A DNA stretch of 64,000 nucleotides from assembly GCA_024663395.1 (NCBI GenBank), contig JANFAH010000014.1, positions 124,001-188,000 on the forward strand, given 5' to 3'. Position 1 is the stretch's first letter; every line of letters starts with the position of its first letter. Both the position numbers and the translations under genes were made by a program. Under the pieces are notes generated by a model. That model was not told the DNA's origin, searched no databases, and saw only the letters and a program-made list of their open reading frames with translations. This DNA is from Pisolithus tinctorius. Its lineage: Eukaryota; Basidiomycota; Agaricomycetes; Boletales; Pisolithaceae. Below are positions 44,705 through 55,395 of the stretch, in pieces.

Positions 44705-44978
44705 GCCACGTGGCGCGAGGACATAAATAGCTTGCTGCGTGGTGATGGCAACGGTGTGGTGCCGAGGGTTCGAGAACACCGGATGATTCCGCGTGGAAGC
44801 GAAGGAAGCATAGAGCCGAGGGATGCGAGAAGGCCGTTGAATACCGCGTATAGGCGTCCGGACCGATGACATAAGCGCCTCATGGCTGCTAAGTATATAA
44901 TTGTTAGTGCGCGGCTCAAACCTTCGCATCGATTTGATTCTTTCCTCCCCTCCATCCACCACATCTATCGCTCTCATC

Positions 44979-46070
44979 ATGTCTGGTAGCCGTGCCCCTC
45001 GCCTTTCCCAACTCGTTCGTGCGCCTACTCCGGATCCCGCGGAGGCTGAAAAGGCCTCCTTAAGAGAGCAGCTTGCAGCTGCGTCGGCAGGGCTCGTGGC
45101 TGAGGCGAAGTGCGCGCCTGACGACCGGGAGGACATGCAGGAGGAGAAGACGACATGGTTGAGGCGCTGGGAAGAGAAGACGGTAGGTGGTTCGTATGGT
45201 GACCTGGCCGTGCGACGCTGACGAGCCCGCAACAGGCGGTACTGATGCCTCTGGTCGAGCGAGGGAAGACTCTCGGGGTGTCCGTGCGGGTTGACGCAGG
45301 GGATGCTTCCGCGCTGGCAGAGGCTGACGATTGGTACGAGCGGTGGACTGCGGAGGAGGCCGAAGCACGCGCAAGGCAGAGCAAGACGTCCAGATGGGTG
45401 AGGAGACCGCGGCGGAGGTTGGTAACGAAGGCGCAGGGCTGAAAATGTCCCATGTGGAGGTCCCTCAACCGGCTCGCAAGGTAAGTGAGTCTAAGCGGTT
45501 CGCAACGTCGTGGAAACCATGCGGATTTCCAGCGTTCGCGACAGACCATTGCGGAGAGCGAGGATGAGGCAGGACCGAGGGTCACGATCCCGCCCGGGTC
45601 GGTTCTGCACAAGGTGCCATGCGCGAGGTGCTCGTGAAGAACGCGGTGTGTTTCGGTCTGGAGGGTCGAACATGCGATGGCTGCACGCGTATGAAGCAGG
45701 GGTGCGAGAAGTCGACGAAGGCCGCGGGAAAGCGGGTGCAGGCCGGCGCATCGATTGGTAAGTGACGAGCGCGCTTCAACGCGACCGAGACTAATCCGCT
45801 GCAGCGCGATCCTCGAAGGCTCCTAAGGCCGGTCCGTCCAAGCGGGCTCACGACGACGACGACGACATTGTGGAGGTGGTCGAGAGCAGAACCCGCGGGA
45901 AGGGCAAGATCTCTGGGCGCAGCGCGGTGAGCAATAAGACCACGACAGACCTCTCGCAGGCACTCGCAATGGTAAGGGCCGAGGCGGTGGCCACGCATGC
46001 AGCCAACCTTCGGTTGCAGGTGCGCATCGAGCAGCTTGCAGAGGCACTGGCAGAGCATGGGATTGAGTAG
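44979..46070 (+). pseudogene. G3 convergent accessory gene, Zn2Cys6-like, two frame breaks
   Basis: Opposite to G3 gag-pol. Exons 44979-45182, 45236-45480, 45545-45757 and 45805-46070 with GT-AG introns of 53, 64 and 47 nt. N-terminus MSGSRAPRLSQLVRAPTPDP, a charged helical region (EREQ-type, WLR, DWYERWTAEEAEARARQ), the cluster C-x2-C-x6-C-x7-C-x2-C-x6-C (45620-45705), a DDDDD run and a C-terminal helix (LRLQVRIEQLAEALAEHGIE). One base is missing in the cysteine cluster (after CARCS; the span is 86 instead of 87 nt) and exon 2 carries another indel near 45390. Exon order, intron positions and cluster spacing match the intact G2 gene, so this is a decayed orthologue of the same accessory gene. 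Confidence 0.75.
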
Positions 46071-46171
46071 GCTGTCGTGTAGTATGTACTTGTGTTTCCG
46101 CATCACCTGTCGTACCGAGATCGTTCCGCGCCTTATGCGCGGGAAAATACATCGCTCTGGCCCGTTCTGTA

Positions 46172-46822
46172 TGGTTGCGAAGCAGGGTACCGCGAGGATC
46201 TCTGTCCACGCAGCAAGGAACTGGCCCCGAATCGGCCGCGGTATTGTAGAGTGTGCGGGGTACCGCCCGACTTGTCTTCTTCGTGCGACTTTCGACCTCT
46301 CTCAGCGGTATGTCCTCGTGAAACAATCTTGATGGTAGGGTGTGACGAAACTTGAAGAGAGAACGAAGGGACTGTATATCGGGTAGTGGGACGGTTCTTT
46401 GTGTGTCAATTGTAAGGAAACAGAGAACGAACTGAAAGGAAAAGGGGCCAAGGGGCGCACGCTGACTGCGCATTCGAAGAAGAAATGTGCGGGGTGGTTG
46501 CAAGTATCCGCGGTGTAAGCGGCCGAGGACGGTATCAGCGAGACTAGTAAGAGAGATAGGAGAGACGTGTTTTGGCTATATACTTATTCGGTGTTTTGTT
46601 ATTTTTCTGGACGGTTTTGGACTTTTTGTAAGTTTTGTTTTTTGAGCGAGGACTAGCTATCAGTAGAATCACCGGACGAAACCCGGGTGGAATAGAGGTC
46701 TCCGGACGAAACCCGGGGTAAAACAGATAAAAGGAAACGAACTATGTCTGATATCGGGTGGATCAAGTGGTATGCTGGTCACCCCTGCGGGGGACTTTGA
46801 ATGCTGACTGTCCCCAGTCAGC
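46172..46822 (-). repeat. second LTR-like block with its own hairpin inside G3
   Basis: 46172-46781 (TGGTTGCG...GCTGGTCA) matches 36107-36703 in G1. Next to it (46783-46822) lies a purine tract and a perfect TGACTG/CAGTCA hairpin. So it looks like the 3' end of another element (purine tract plus LTR) embedded between G3 pol and its convergent gene. How it arose is not clear. Confidence 0.6.
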
Positions 46823-46889
46823 ATGGGAGAAGGAACGAGTGTAGTAGGAGAAGCCGCGGGGAGGCGGGCGAGGCCGCGGAAAGAGGTAT

Positions 46890-49800
46890 GGGTATCGTGG
46901 GAGAAGAGGGTACGGAGGAATAGCGCGATGGACAAACTGTGGATACTGGAAAGGACGGATAGTCAGCTGTCTGCGGAAAAAGCCTCCACATCATCATCAG
47001 TGGGGTCATCCTCAGCCTCTTCAAGAAGGTGGTCTAGTTCTTCATCATCTAACCCAGTAATGCAGTTACGGTTGCGCGGGTCTGAGACTGCGGGTGGTAG
47101 GGAAGTAAGCGGAATGCAGCGAAGCGGAGTTTGGAGATGGAGCCATCCAGCTCGGCCAGTAGGTACGAGCCCCAGTGGTCCGACGAAGGACCATGGGACC
47201 GGTGTACCGCGGCTTTGTCTTCCGGTTCAGCTCTTTCTCTACGCGGGAGTTGCGAACAAGCACGAGGGCGCCGGGAGCGAAGTTATGGTCTTTAATGCGA
47301 TGCTGAAAGGCGGCTTCGAACTGCTGGATAGACTGGAACGTGCGCGGAGGACGTTGCCGCGGACCTGGTCTAAGTCATCCTGACGCTTCTGTAACTGGCG
47401 CGCTCGCCAAGCTATCAGTTCTGTGGTAGTCAGTGGTGTCGCATCATCGCGGGATAGGGGTAAGAGGAAGGTAGCCTCAAGATCAAATGGAACAGCGGTT
47501 CGACACCATGTACCATGAAATAAGGGGATACCCGTGGATTTCAGAATGGTGACCCGCTCGGCCCAGAAGACGGAGTGCGCAACGGTGTGCCAGCGGCGAT
47601 CATCGTTCTCGCAGCTCTTCATGATAGCCTCGCGAACATCATAGTGGCGGCGCTCTACAATGCCGTTAGCCTGAGAGTTGTAAGGAGAGATACGGATGTG
47701 ACGGATATGATATTGCGCGGCTAGGGCATCTAAAGCTTGGACGAACGCGGGACCGTTGTCGGTGACAATCTCGGTGAGCGGACCCCAGCGGCATAGGATA
47801 TCCTCGAAGATGAAGGACGTGAGCGCGGTACTATTTTCCGCGCGCAACATGTGCCATTCGGGATATGAGGTGAGCGCGCAACGAGCCTGTACTATGTAGC
47901 GGTAGCCGCCGGCTTTGGGCATCAGCATCGTGTCAATGTGAGCTTTATGAAACAGGCCCCCTATCATGGGTACAGTGGGGGATATGAAGCTTCTGCGTCT
48001 GGCGGATCTGGCATTCATGACAAGTGCGACATACCACTTCACATCCTCGACAAGAAGAGGCCACCAGAAGCGAAGGAGAAGGCGCGTGCGGACCGTGAAG
48101 ACTCCCTTGTGTCCGAGGTCGTCATGCGCTTCTTTGATGAGACAACCGCTTGGATTCGTCGACGACTAGCTGGTGCCGTCCGTGCGGTTCTCTACGCCAT
48201 AAGTTTCCATCTAGGAGGAAGAAGCGGCTGCCGAATTAAGAAGATGAGTACTGCGCATCAGTAAGGTCAGGAGGTCGCTCGCGGGTCGCGAGGAATGCGC
48301 GGATCATTCTATCTTTGCTTCGCGTGCCCGAGCTTTCGCGGACCGCGGAATGGCAGGGTCGTCTGGGTATCGGAAGGGTTATTAGCATCAGCAGTCGCAG
48401 AGAATGCGAGATAGAAGGATGCAGGCGGCGGGAGGCTCGCCCGATGGTAAGCGGGTGGCGGTAGGGAATGGCGATCTTGACTGGAAAGTGACATAGGAGG
48501 CGGGCGGTCATTGACAACCTGTGTAGAGAAAGAGTAAAAACGGTCCAGCCAATCCTCATGGTCGTCATCCTCGGGCGGGTCGAGCTCCGACCGCGGACGG
48601 CGGGATAAGCCATCAGGGCCGGCATGCCTTGTCCGCGGGAACGTGGACGAGTTTGAACGAGAAAGGAGGACGCCAGCGATCCAGCGATTGATCGTCGCGT
48701 TAGGCTGCAGATCTGGGTTATTTATCATACCCTTAATATACTTCGCATCTACCTCCACAGTGAAGTTAGTGAGGCCGAAGATGTATACGCGTACCGCGCG
48801 CAACGCGCGGAAGAGACCGTACAACTCAAGCTTGGCCTGGGAGTAGCGGCTTTCCACTTCATTGAGGGTGATGGATCCGAAGCGACTTGGGTACCGTCTG
48901 CCATCTTCGCCAAGCTGGTAGAGGATGTAGCCAACTGCGATGACCGATGTGTCGACTGCTAGAACTACTTCGCGACCGCACTCGTAGTCATTCTTCGGAG
49001 TGCGGGGGACTTTACAATTTCATCTTGAGGTTGCATGGCAGCGCGTTGCGGCTCGTCCCATGTGAATGGTACGTCTTTCCGCGTGAGCGCGACTAGCGGC
49101 CGCGCGATCTTGGCGAAGTCTTTGATGAAGATGCGTAGCACTCCGCAGACACCGAGGAAACCGCGAACCTGTGTCAGGTTGCGGCACTCGGGCCAGTCGC
49201 GGATCTTCTGCACTTTGCTTTCTTCAGGAATGCGACCTTCAAAGGTGCACTTGTGGCCAACGATCACAGCGGACGGAGCGGCTAGCACGAACTTCTTTGC
49301 CGAGACGGTGGCTCCGACGTTCTGCAAACGCTGAAGGATACGGTTAACGACTATACAGTGATTCCAGATAAATTTCCGAATCCCAGGATTCTCCGGGATA
49401 GTCTCATAGGAGCCGTCTGCGCTGATAGCGGGTGGTCTCGGATTTCACGGGGACGTCATCTATGAAGGGTAGGGTATGATGCGGGATCTCATCCTGGAGA
49501 ACAAATGCAGTATCTCCCTGGTATACCTGTACCGCATTCGCATGACCTTGCGGCAGAGTAGTAAGCCGATGTGGTCCGAGGGGGGTACCGAAGGTGGTGA
49601 GGTCGCGGGAATCGACGTGGAGTGCGCGCTGGTCATACCCGGAGTAGAGGTCCATCATCGCATACACCGCATATCCAGCAAAGGATTCTGCGAGATGTTC
49701 TACGAAGGGCGGAACGGACGCATCGCGGATGGTCACTGCATTCAGGGGCTGTAAGTCATGCACAAGGCGAAGAGACTTTCCGTCTTTCTTTACTACGCAG

Positions 49801-50528
49801 AACCAGCGGGAGCGGTAAGCCGCTGTAGAAGGTTCATACATGCCGGACTTGATGCGATCTTTAATCATGTCTATGACTTGGGCATGGATCGCGTTCGGGA
49901 TAGGGATATTGCGTTGGACCCAAGGCGTGTGCGGAATCGTAGGAATCTTTACTGGCGGAAAATAGCGTTCGTCTAGGTGTCCCGCTCTGTAATGTCCCAA
50001 GCGAATGCGAGCTCATGGACCGAAACGAGCCAAGTTACGAGTTTAAGTTCTTCTGGCCAAAGCCAATCTGCAGGATCGAGGTCAAGTTCCGCGGCCCGTT
50101 CGGCAGTGAAGCGGATGCCCGAGCGAAGTCTGGTGGATGGGTTGGAAGTGGTTGGAGACCAGCGAGCGGGTCGTCAGGCAGGCTGCGCACGATGCGGTAT
50201 TCTTCCACCATCGGGGCAGGTACCGTCCGAACCTTCTTGGCAACTGGCTTGTAAACGAGGGTGCGAACCGCGGGATCTAGTTGATAAACGCTGCCGAATG
50301 CGGCTATAGCAGAGGGGTTTAGTATTGTCTGAGTGGAAGAGAGGAAAGTGAAAGCAGGCGAGGGTATTCTGGGTATGTTCCGCGTACGGGTGCCGCGGGC
50401 GAAGAGAAGTTCGTTGAAGTAAGGCTATGATGAGACTGTAGGACTGAGGAACGGATAACAGCGGCTAAATAGGAAACAGGACGTTTTAGTAGGCTCTCCC
50501 CGACCGTTTGGTGGATCATCGATATTCA
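46890..50528 (-). pseudogene. G3 Pol remnant
   Basis: Fragments in several frames, all matching G2 Pol. RT: GMYEPSTAAYRSRWFCVVKK, HANAVQVYQGD and PFIDDVPVK (49404-50000). Next VSAKKFVLAAPSAVIVGHK (48965-49327), RNase H RYSQAKLELYGLFRAL (48309-48857), and integrase ILCRWGPLTEIVTDNGPAF and SQANGIVERRHYDV (47239-48042). The end is near 46890-47260. At least six frame breaks are visible. Confidence 0.85.
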
Positions 50529-50535
50529 AAAACCC
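50529..50535 (-). promoter_or_regulatory. G3 frameshift heptamer GGGTTTT before TGA
   Basis: Gag frame GAA TGG GGT TTT TGA. Same heptamer and layout as in G2 although the surrounding text has diverged. Confidence 0.55.
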
Positions 50536-53200
50536 CATTCGACTATACTTTGGTGGCTATGGCAGTGCTTGCCGCACTTGCAGCGCGGACAGCCCTCGCG
50601 CCACGGGTGCGTGGGCAAAGTGTACTCGCGGCCGTCATTCGGTCTCGGAGAGTGATCCGCTGTCCGCCGTCGGGATAATCGTTTGTTACCGCACTCATAA
50701 GGCAAATGAACGGACGTCCGAGGAGCATGTCGAAGTTGGCATGTTCAATTACTTGAACCTGTAGCATGACTGGCCCAGCGCCGAAGTCGAGTTTCAGGTT
50801 CTCTAGTACGCCTACAGTAGTGTCTTTAGACATGTTAGCAGACGTCATAGTCATGAGATGATCGCAGCGCAATGGAAGCCCGATCTTTTCCCAAACGCGC
50901 CTGGGCATGGCGACGATTTCCGAACCGGAATCTAGTACGCAGTTGATGTGACGTCGGTCCCAGGGACCTTGGCTTCGATGCAGCGGAGCGGCAGAGTGTG
51001 GTGAGCTACGATGGAGCCGTCGTCACCGCGGATAACGCGGTCTCCGTATTCGCGCGCGGTTCTTTGAGGATCGCGGCCGGTCAGTTCATTCACTTGTACT
51101 CCTTCTTCATCGTCGCTACGAACTACCTCAATCTCGTTTGTGGTGACGCGTTTCGCCATGGTGATGTCTCTGAACTGTTTGCGAAACTCTGGGGCACTGC
51201 AAATAATTCTTTGACTGGCATGGCAACGCTGGTTTCGAGTACGCGCTCCACGATACCTTGGGCGCGGCTTCGTCTTCGAGAGGGAACGAGTAACGGTACT
51301 GGTTTTGATTGCGAGCTGCTGGGTACGGTGTCTGTGACGGAACAATTGCCGCGGGAACGGGGTCCTTGCGCGCGGGCGTTGGAGCCGGATTAGTCGGAGG
51401 AACATATGGTTTCGTAGCGGTAGATGTTGGTGCAGGTGTGGAGGGCTCGGATGCCTGGCGAGCGGCACGCGAACTTTGAACACCAGGGGAAATGATTTCC
51501 TCTTCAACAGTGGCTGCGCGCGGGTCGACTCGTGGAGGGTTGGCAGGACGTGCCGGGGTCGAGCTGTGATTTCAACTCCGTCGAAGCGGGCTTTCTTTCC
51601 GCGGGAATGACTGCTCCCTTGTTACCTTTATCCGCTTGGTAGGTAGCCCAAGCTTGAGCGACATATGCTTGGAAGTCAGGGTCGGCTAAGTCTGCGACAG
51701 GTTCATCGGCATCTTGGACGGTGTTTAAGAAGGCAGAAGGCTGGATTCCAACTGCACGTCAATTTCGGGATGAGCAACGCAGAAGAGGTTGCGGTGCCTT
51801 GCGCGGCCGCGTTGCGCGGAGCGGCAGGAGTCCAGCACGCGCGCTGGCCTGGTCTCTGTCAGCCATGACGCGGTCAACAGCCTCTCTCAGTGAGTTACAT
51901 TCAGGGAAATGTGGAATTCGGCTCCCGTCCGCCAGATAGAGACGGTTGTCTGTACCTCTCGTGATCTTACTGGCACGGATATAAACTTCAACGAGCGCAC
52001 ACATCCTTGTCCAGTGGTTGGGGTCTGCACAGAAACCGCAGCCGGGTCTGCGTTGCTGCGCGGAGGCTGCGTCTGGAAGTTGTATTCCTGTTTAACAACA
52101 GTACCAGCAGGTGGCACTTGCGGCATGTAAGCCGAAGGGAGGTGCAGCTGGCGAGGCCGCGGTACCCATCGTCGGTACCGCGCTACGAAGAGCGGATCCT
52201 GTCAGAAGGAACTTGGCGGCTTTGACGACTTCTGCGAGTGGGTATGGATCGTCAGGGTGGAGGTCGGTGCGGACTATAGAGAGTCGATGACGAATACGAT
52301 CTGCGATGGCCCTTGGGAAGCCATTCAGGAACATGGAATCCCGTTCCGTCTCTGCAAGCTTTTTAGTTTTAATGAGCAGGGCAGAAATCTTAGCGAATTT
52401 CCGCTGGTATTCTCCGAGGTCATCCTGGTTCCGCATAGGCTTGGACTGATATTCTTCGACGAGGTACTGCAAGTCTGCACGGCAGTAGCGGTCGTCACCC
52501 TCGCAGCCAGGGTACAAACCCTTAACAGCTACTACGAAGGCATCCCAGTCGTCGGCCGCGGGAGCGGCTTCCGGAAGCGTTTGCCAGACCTCGGCTTCTT
52601 CGAGGTCAGCGTAGCGGATTGCGGCTTTGATCTTGCCACGGTCATCAAGAGCAGCGAGAGTACCGAGGAAGTCGATGTCTTCGAGGTAGCGGGAAGCTGC
52701 GCGGGAGAATCTCCGCTAAATTTAGGTGAGTTTTGTGTACTGCGGAGCGGCATCTGAAACTGAGGATTAGCCATTGGTGGGTTAACCTGTGTGGCGGTGC
52801 CGGATTGGTAACGGGTGGTACGGGTATTGGTTGTGGGTGCGAAGCGGTTGGTATAGTGCGCGAGCGAGCGGGCGGAAGTGTTGGCGGGTTTACTAATTGG
52901 CTGATGGGTGGTCTGCGACCGAGTGAGTGGTCGCGGCAGTTGTGGCGGATGGAGCTGGGAGTCTGGGTATAGATTCGGAGGCGTCAAAGAGACGGGAAAA
53001 AGAGGGCGTCGGTGATGATGAATCAGATGATGTGACGGGTGTTAAAGGTGATGGCGGGGTTTCGGGCCTTCGGGGAGTCGAGTGGATAAAGCCACCGGGA
53101 AAATCAGGGGCAGTGAGATCTAGGTGATCCAACGCGACGGATATCTGATCTGCCGAGATATCAGGAGGGGTGATCGCGGGTAGTACCACGGAATGTCAGC
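50536..53200 (-). pseudogene. G3 Gag and protease remnant
   Basis: Protease-like end (minus 50543-50945): an intact DSG triad just upstream of EIVAMPRRVW, then FDMLLGRPFICLMSAV. Gag core pieces at 52092-52517 (YPGCEGDDRYCRADLQYLVE, LGEYQRKFAKISALL) and 52532-53189. Several frame breaks. Content matches G2 Gag. Confidence 0.75.
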
Positions 53201-53356
53201 GGGTAATTGCGCGTGATCCGGTGTTACAGGTGAAAACAGGGCGGAAAATGTCGGAGTCTTCTGACAGGTTGAGATTGCGAAAGTGCAGGCGTAAATTTTC
53301 TAGTTCGGTGTGTTCGGTGGTGCGCCTGAGCGACCTTCTGGAAGCGACAGCAGAAT

Positions 53357-53374
53357 CCCTCGCGGTGGGCTCCA
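53357..53374 (-). promoter_or_regulatory. G3 tRNA-type primer-binding site
   Basis: TGGAGCCCACCGCGAGGG on the element strand, identical to G2, two bases inside the 5' LTR. Confidence 0.7.
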
Positions 53375-53376
53375 GT

Positions 53377-54027
53377 TGTAGGAAAAGTCCAAGTAGCTGT
53401 ATAACACGAGCTAGATGGCTTAGATAACAACAATGAAAAATGAAGGGAACGAATTGTTCGTCCCAAGGGATCCTGGACTGTCGGGACTAGAAGGAGAGAC
53501 CCAGCGCTTTGTAGCGGTAGTGTTTCGTGACGTGCGCGCGTGGTCCGCGGAATAGTACTGGCGATGCGAGCGGTGCGAGCGGTATACGTGGTTCGTGCGC
53601 GGCGGAATGCGAGATGTGCGGTGTAGACAAAGTGGAAAAGAAACTCGTGGTGACCTTCCGAGTGCCAAAAGGTATCATTCTGTACCTAAGTACAGGGTTT
53701 TATAGTCCGGACAAACCCGGAACCTAAGTAAGACAGGGTACAGTAAAGGAAAACCGCGCGACAGCGCGTACACAGAAGACAGGCCAAACTGAGGCCGAGG
53801 GTATACTACAAGCACTAAAGGAATAGAGACCGTGATAAGAGAAGGAGTCCGAGGAAAAACAACAACTGGAGCACAGCGGCCGTGGGTATAGCATTGCACG
53901 AGAGGGAGCGAGGGCGCGGGAAGGTAGCGTGCGAACAATGGTGAACGCGAGAGGGGAGCGGACGTAACAGTAGTCACGGAATGGTTAATGATAGGGGCTT
54001 ATGCGTCAGGAATGCGGATTCCTCACA
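53377..54027 (-). repeat. G3 5' LTR
   Basis: 651 nt; pairs with 44015-44668. Confidence 0.93.
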
Positions 54028-54206
54028 CCGGGACAGGTGGACCGGGGACAGGACCGGGGACAGGACTTAACCGAAATGACAGACACTGCAAAGCAGTGTC
54101 TACCGCGCTAGGACATCTGGGGATAGCAAACAGGCGAGGCCGATGCCGGACTAAGTGAGTGCGAGGCCAAGTCCGGCCGGGGTCGAGATATGGCTATGAC
54201 AATAAA

Positions 54207-54829
54207 CCCCCATGTACTTAGCTAAAAAAAAAGCAATCAGAAGCCATTCACCCAGCAGTCAGTCAGTTTTTCAGTGCCTATCTCGTCGTTGACAGTTGAG
54301 GCTCCATGAAGGGGTCTATCTGTCATCATTTGTATACTTGGTAGTTGAGGCTCATTTGGAAGAGTCTATCTGCCATCCTTCATCATCTGAAAGCTTCCTC
54401 TTAGTCAGCAGTCTTAGTCATCCCTCCACTCCTGCATAACTCGTCAACGACTTGCGCCAGGAGCACATTTTATCGAAGTCCATTACTCCAAGAAGTCCTT
54501 TTGGCTGAACACCTTCACTCTGTTCAGCATTCCCCATCCAGTCATCATTCATCCATCTGCTCTTGTGTAACTCGTCGACGACTTGCGCCAGGAGCACCTC
54601 CACTTGAAATCCCCCCCCACATTTAGGTTTCTCTGCACTCCAGGTTCCGTGGAGGCAAACCACCACTTGCTCTTATTTGTCTTCTGTGTTGGATTTGTTT
54701 GGTTTTCACCAGCATTCCACACTTTGACTCACACCGGCCTTAAGTCCAGTCCTCTGGACTTAGCCCCTAACCTCCAGCCTCAACTCCAGTCCAACCAGAC
54801 TTGGCCCCTGTCTCCTGGCCTTGACTTTG
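54207..54829. other. unassigned DNA with a diverged direct repeat
   Basis: ACTCGTC-R-ACGACTTGCGCCAGGAGCAC occurs at about 54439 and 54570 (131 bp apart), differing at one CpG. A second loose repeat (TTGAGGCTC...GTCTATCTG) precedes it. No gene seen. Confidence 0.4.
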
Positions 54830-55357
54830 TGTCATAGTCGTGTCTTGACCCCAGCTGGACTAGGCCTCACACTCATCCAGTCTGGACTCGGCCTCCACCT
54901 GTCCTCTATCCCCAGATGTCCTAGCACGGTAGACACTGCTTTGCAGTGTCTGTCACTCTGGTTAAGTCCTGCCTGGTCCTGTCCCCAGTCCACTCTGTCC
55001 CGGTCTCCGTCACCTTAGTCATACGTTACTAATACTTGCCTTACCAATCACCTTAGCAATCCTAGCGAGACCGGCATTACCGGTCTCCATACTATAGTTG
55101 TTTCTGGTATATAAACTTGTAGATACTCGGCCTGTACCCCTCAGTCTGAAATCAACTAAGTTAACTCTGATAACCCTGCTTCAGCCTTGGACTCAGACTG
55201 AGATCCACGCAAGGGAATAGCACTGTATCTCCAATTGCTAAGTCCAATCAGTCCAACCATCTGTGTCTTCAACTCCCCTCCTGATCCTGACCCCTCAGAC
55301 TCGTGCCTGCTTTGGTCTCCAGTCCAGTCTCAACCCAAACAATCTGTGAACTTGACA
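54830..55357 (+). repeat. G4 5' LTR
   Basis: 528 nt. Palindrome GAGACCGG-N5-CCGGTCTC at 55067-55087, TATATAAA at 55108-55115, predicted start AGTCTGAAAT at 55143-55152. Confidence 0.93.
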
Positions 55358-55359
55358 GT

Positions 55360-55369
55360 ATTTCAGACT
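55360..55369 (+). promoter_or_regulatory. G4 self-primer site
   Basis: ATTTCAGACT, two bases inside the LTR end, is the exact complement of AGTCTGAAAT at 55143-55152. Confidence 0.65.
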
Positions 55370-55395
55370 CACCACTTGTGTGGGTCTAATACACC

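Larger units (their letters stand above)
44011..54031 (-). mobile_element. G3: Ty3/gypsy element related to G2, degenerate, 4-bp TSD CCGG
   Basis: LTRs 44015-44668 (654 nt) and 53377-54027 (651 nt), TGTAGG...CCTCACA. CCGG flanks the element at 44011-44014 and 54028-54031. Minus-strand order as in G2: primer site, gag, frameshift site, pol, convergent gene, hairpin/purine tract. An extra LTR-like block (46172-46781) with its own hairpin lies between pol and the convergent gene. Coding parts are split by many indels. CCGCG/CGCGG words are common throughout. Confidence 0.9.
43652..54206 (-). mobile_element. solo LTR of the G1 family, TSD ATAAA, split by G3
   Basis: 43657-44014 plus 54032-54201 make one 528-nt LTR (TGTTAAGTACGAGG...GGCTATGACA). 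ATAAA occurs at 43652-43656 and 54202-54206. A complete target duplication around a single LTR shows this was a solo LTR left by LTR-LTR recombination, later hit by G3. The palindrome GAGACCGG-N5-CCGGTCTC is intact at 43927-43947. Confidence 0.9.
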
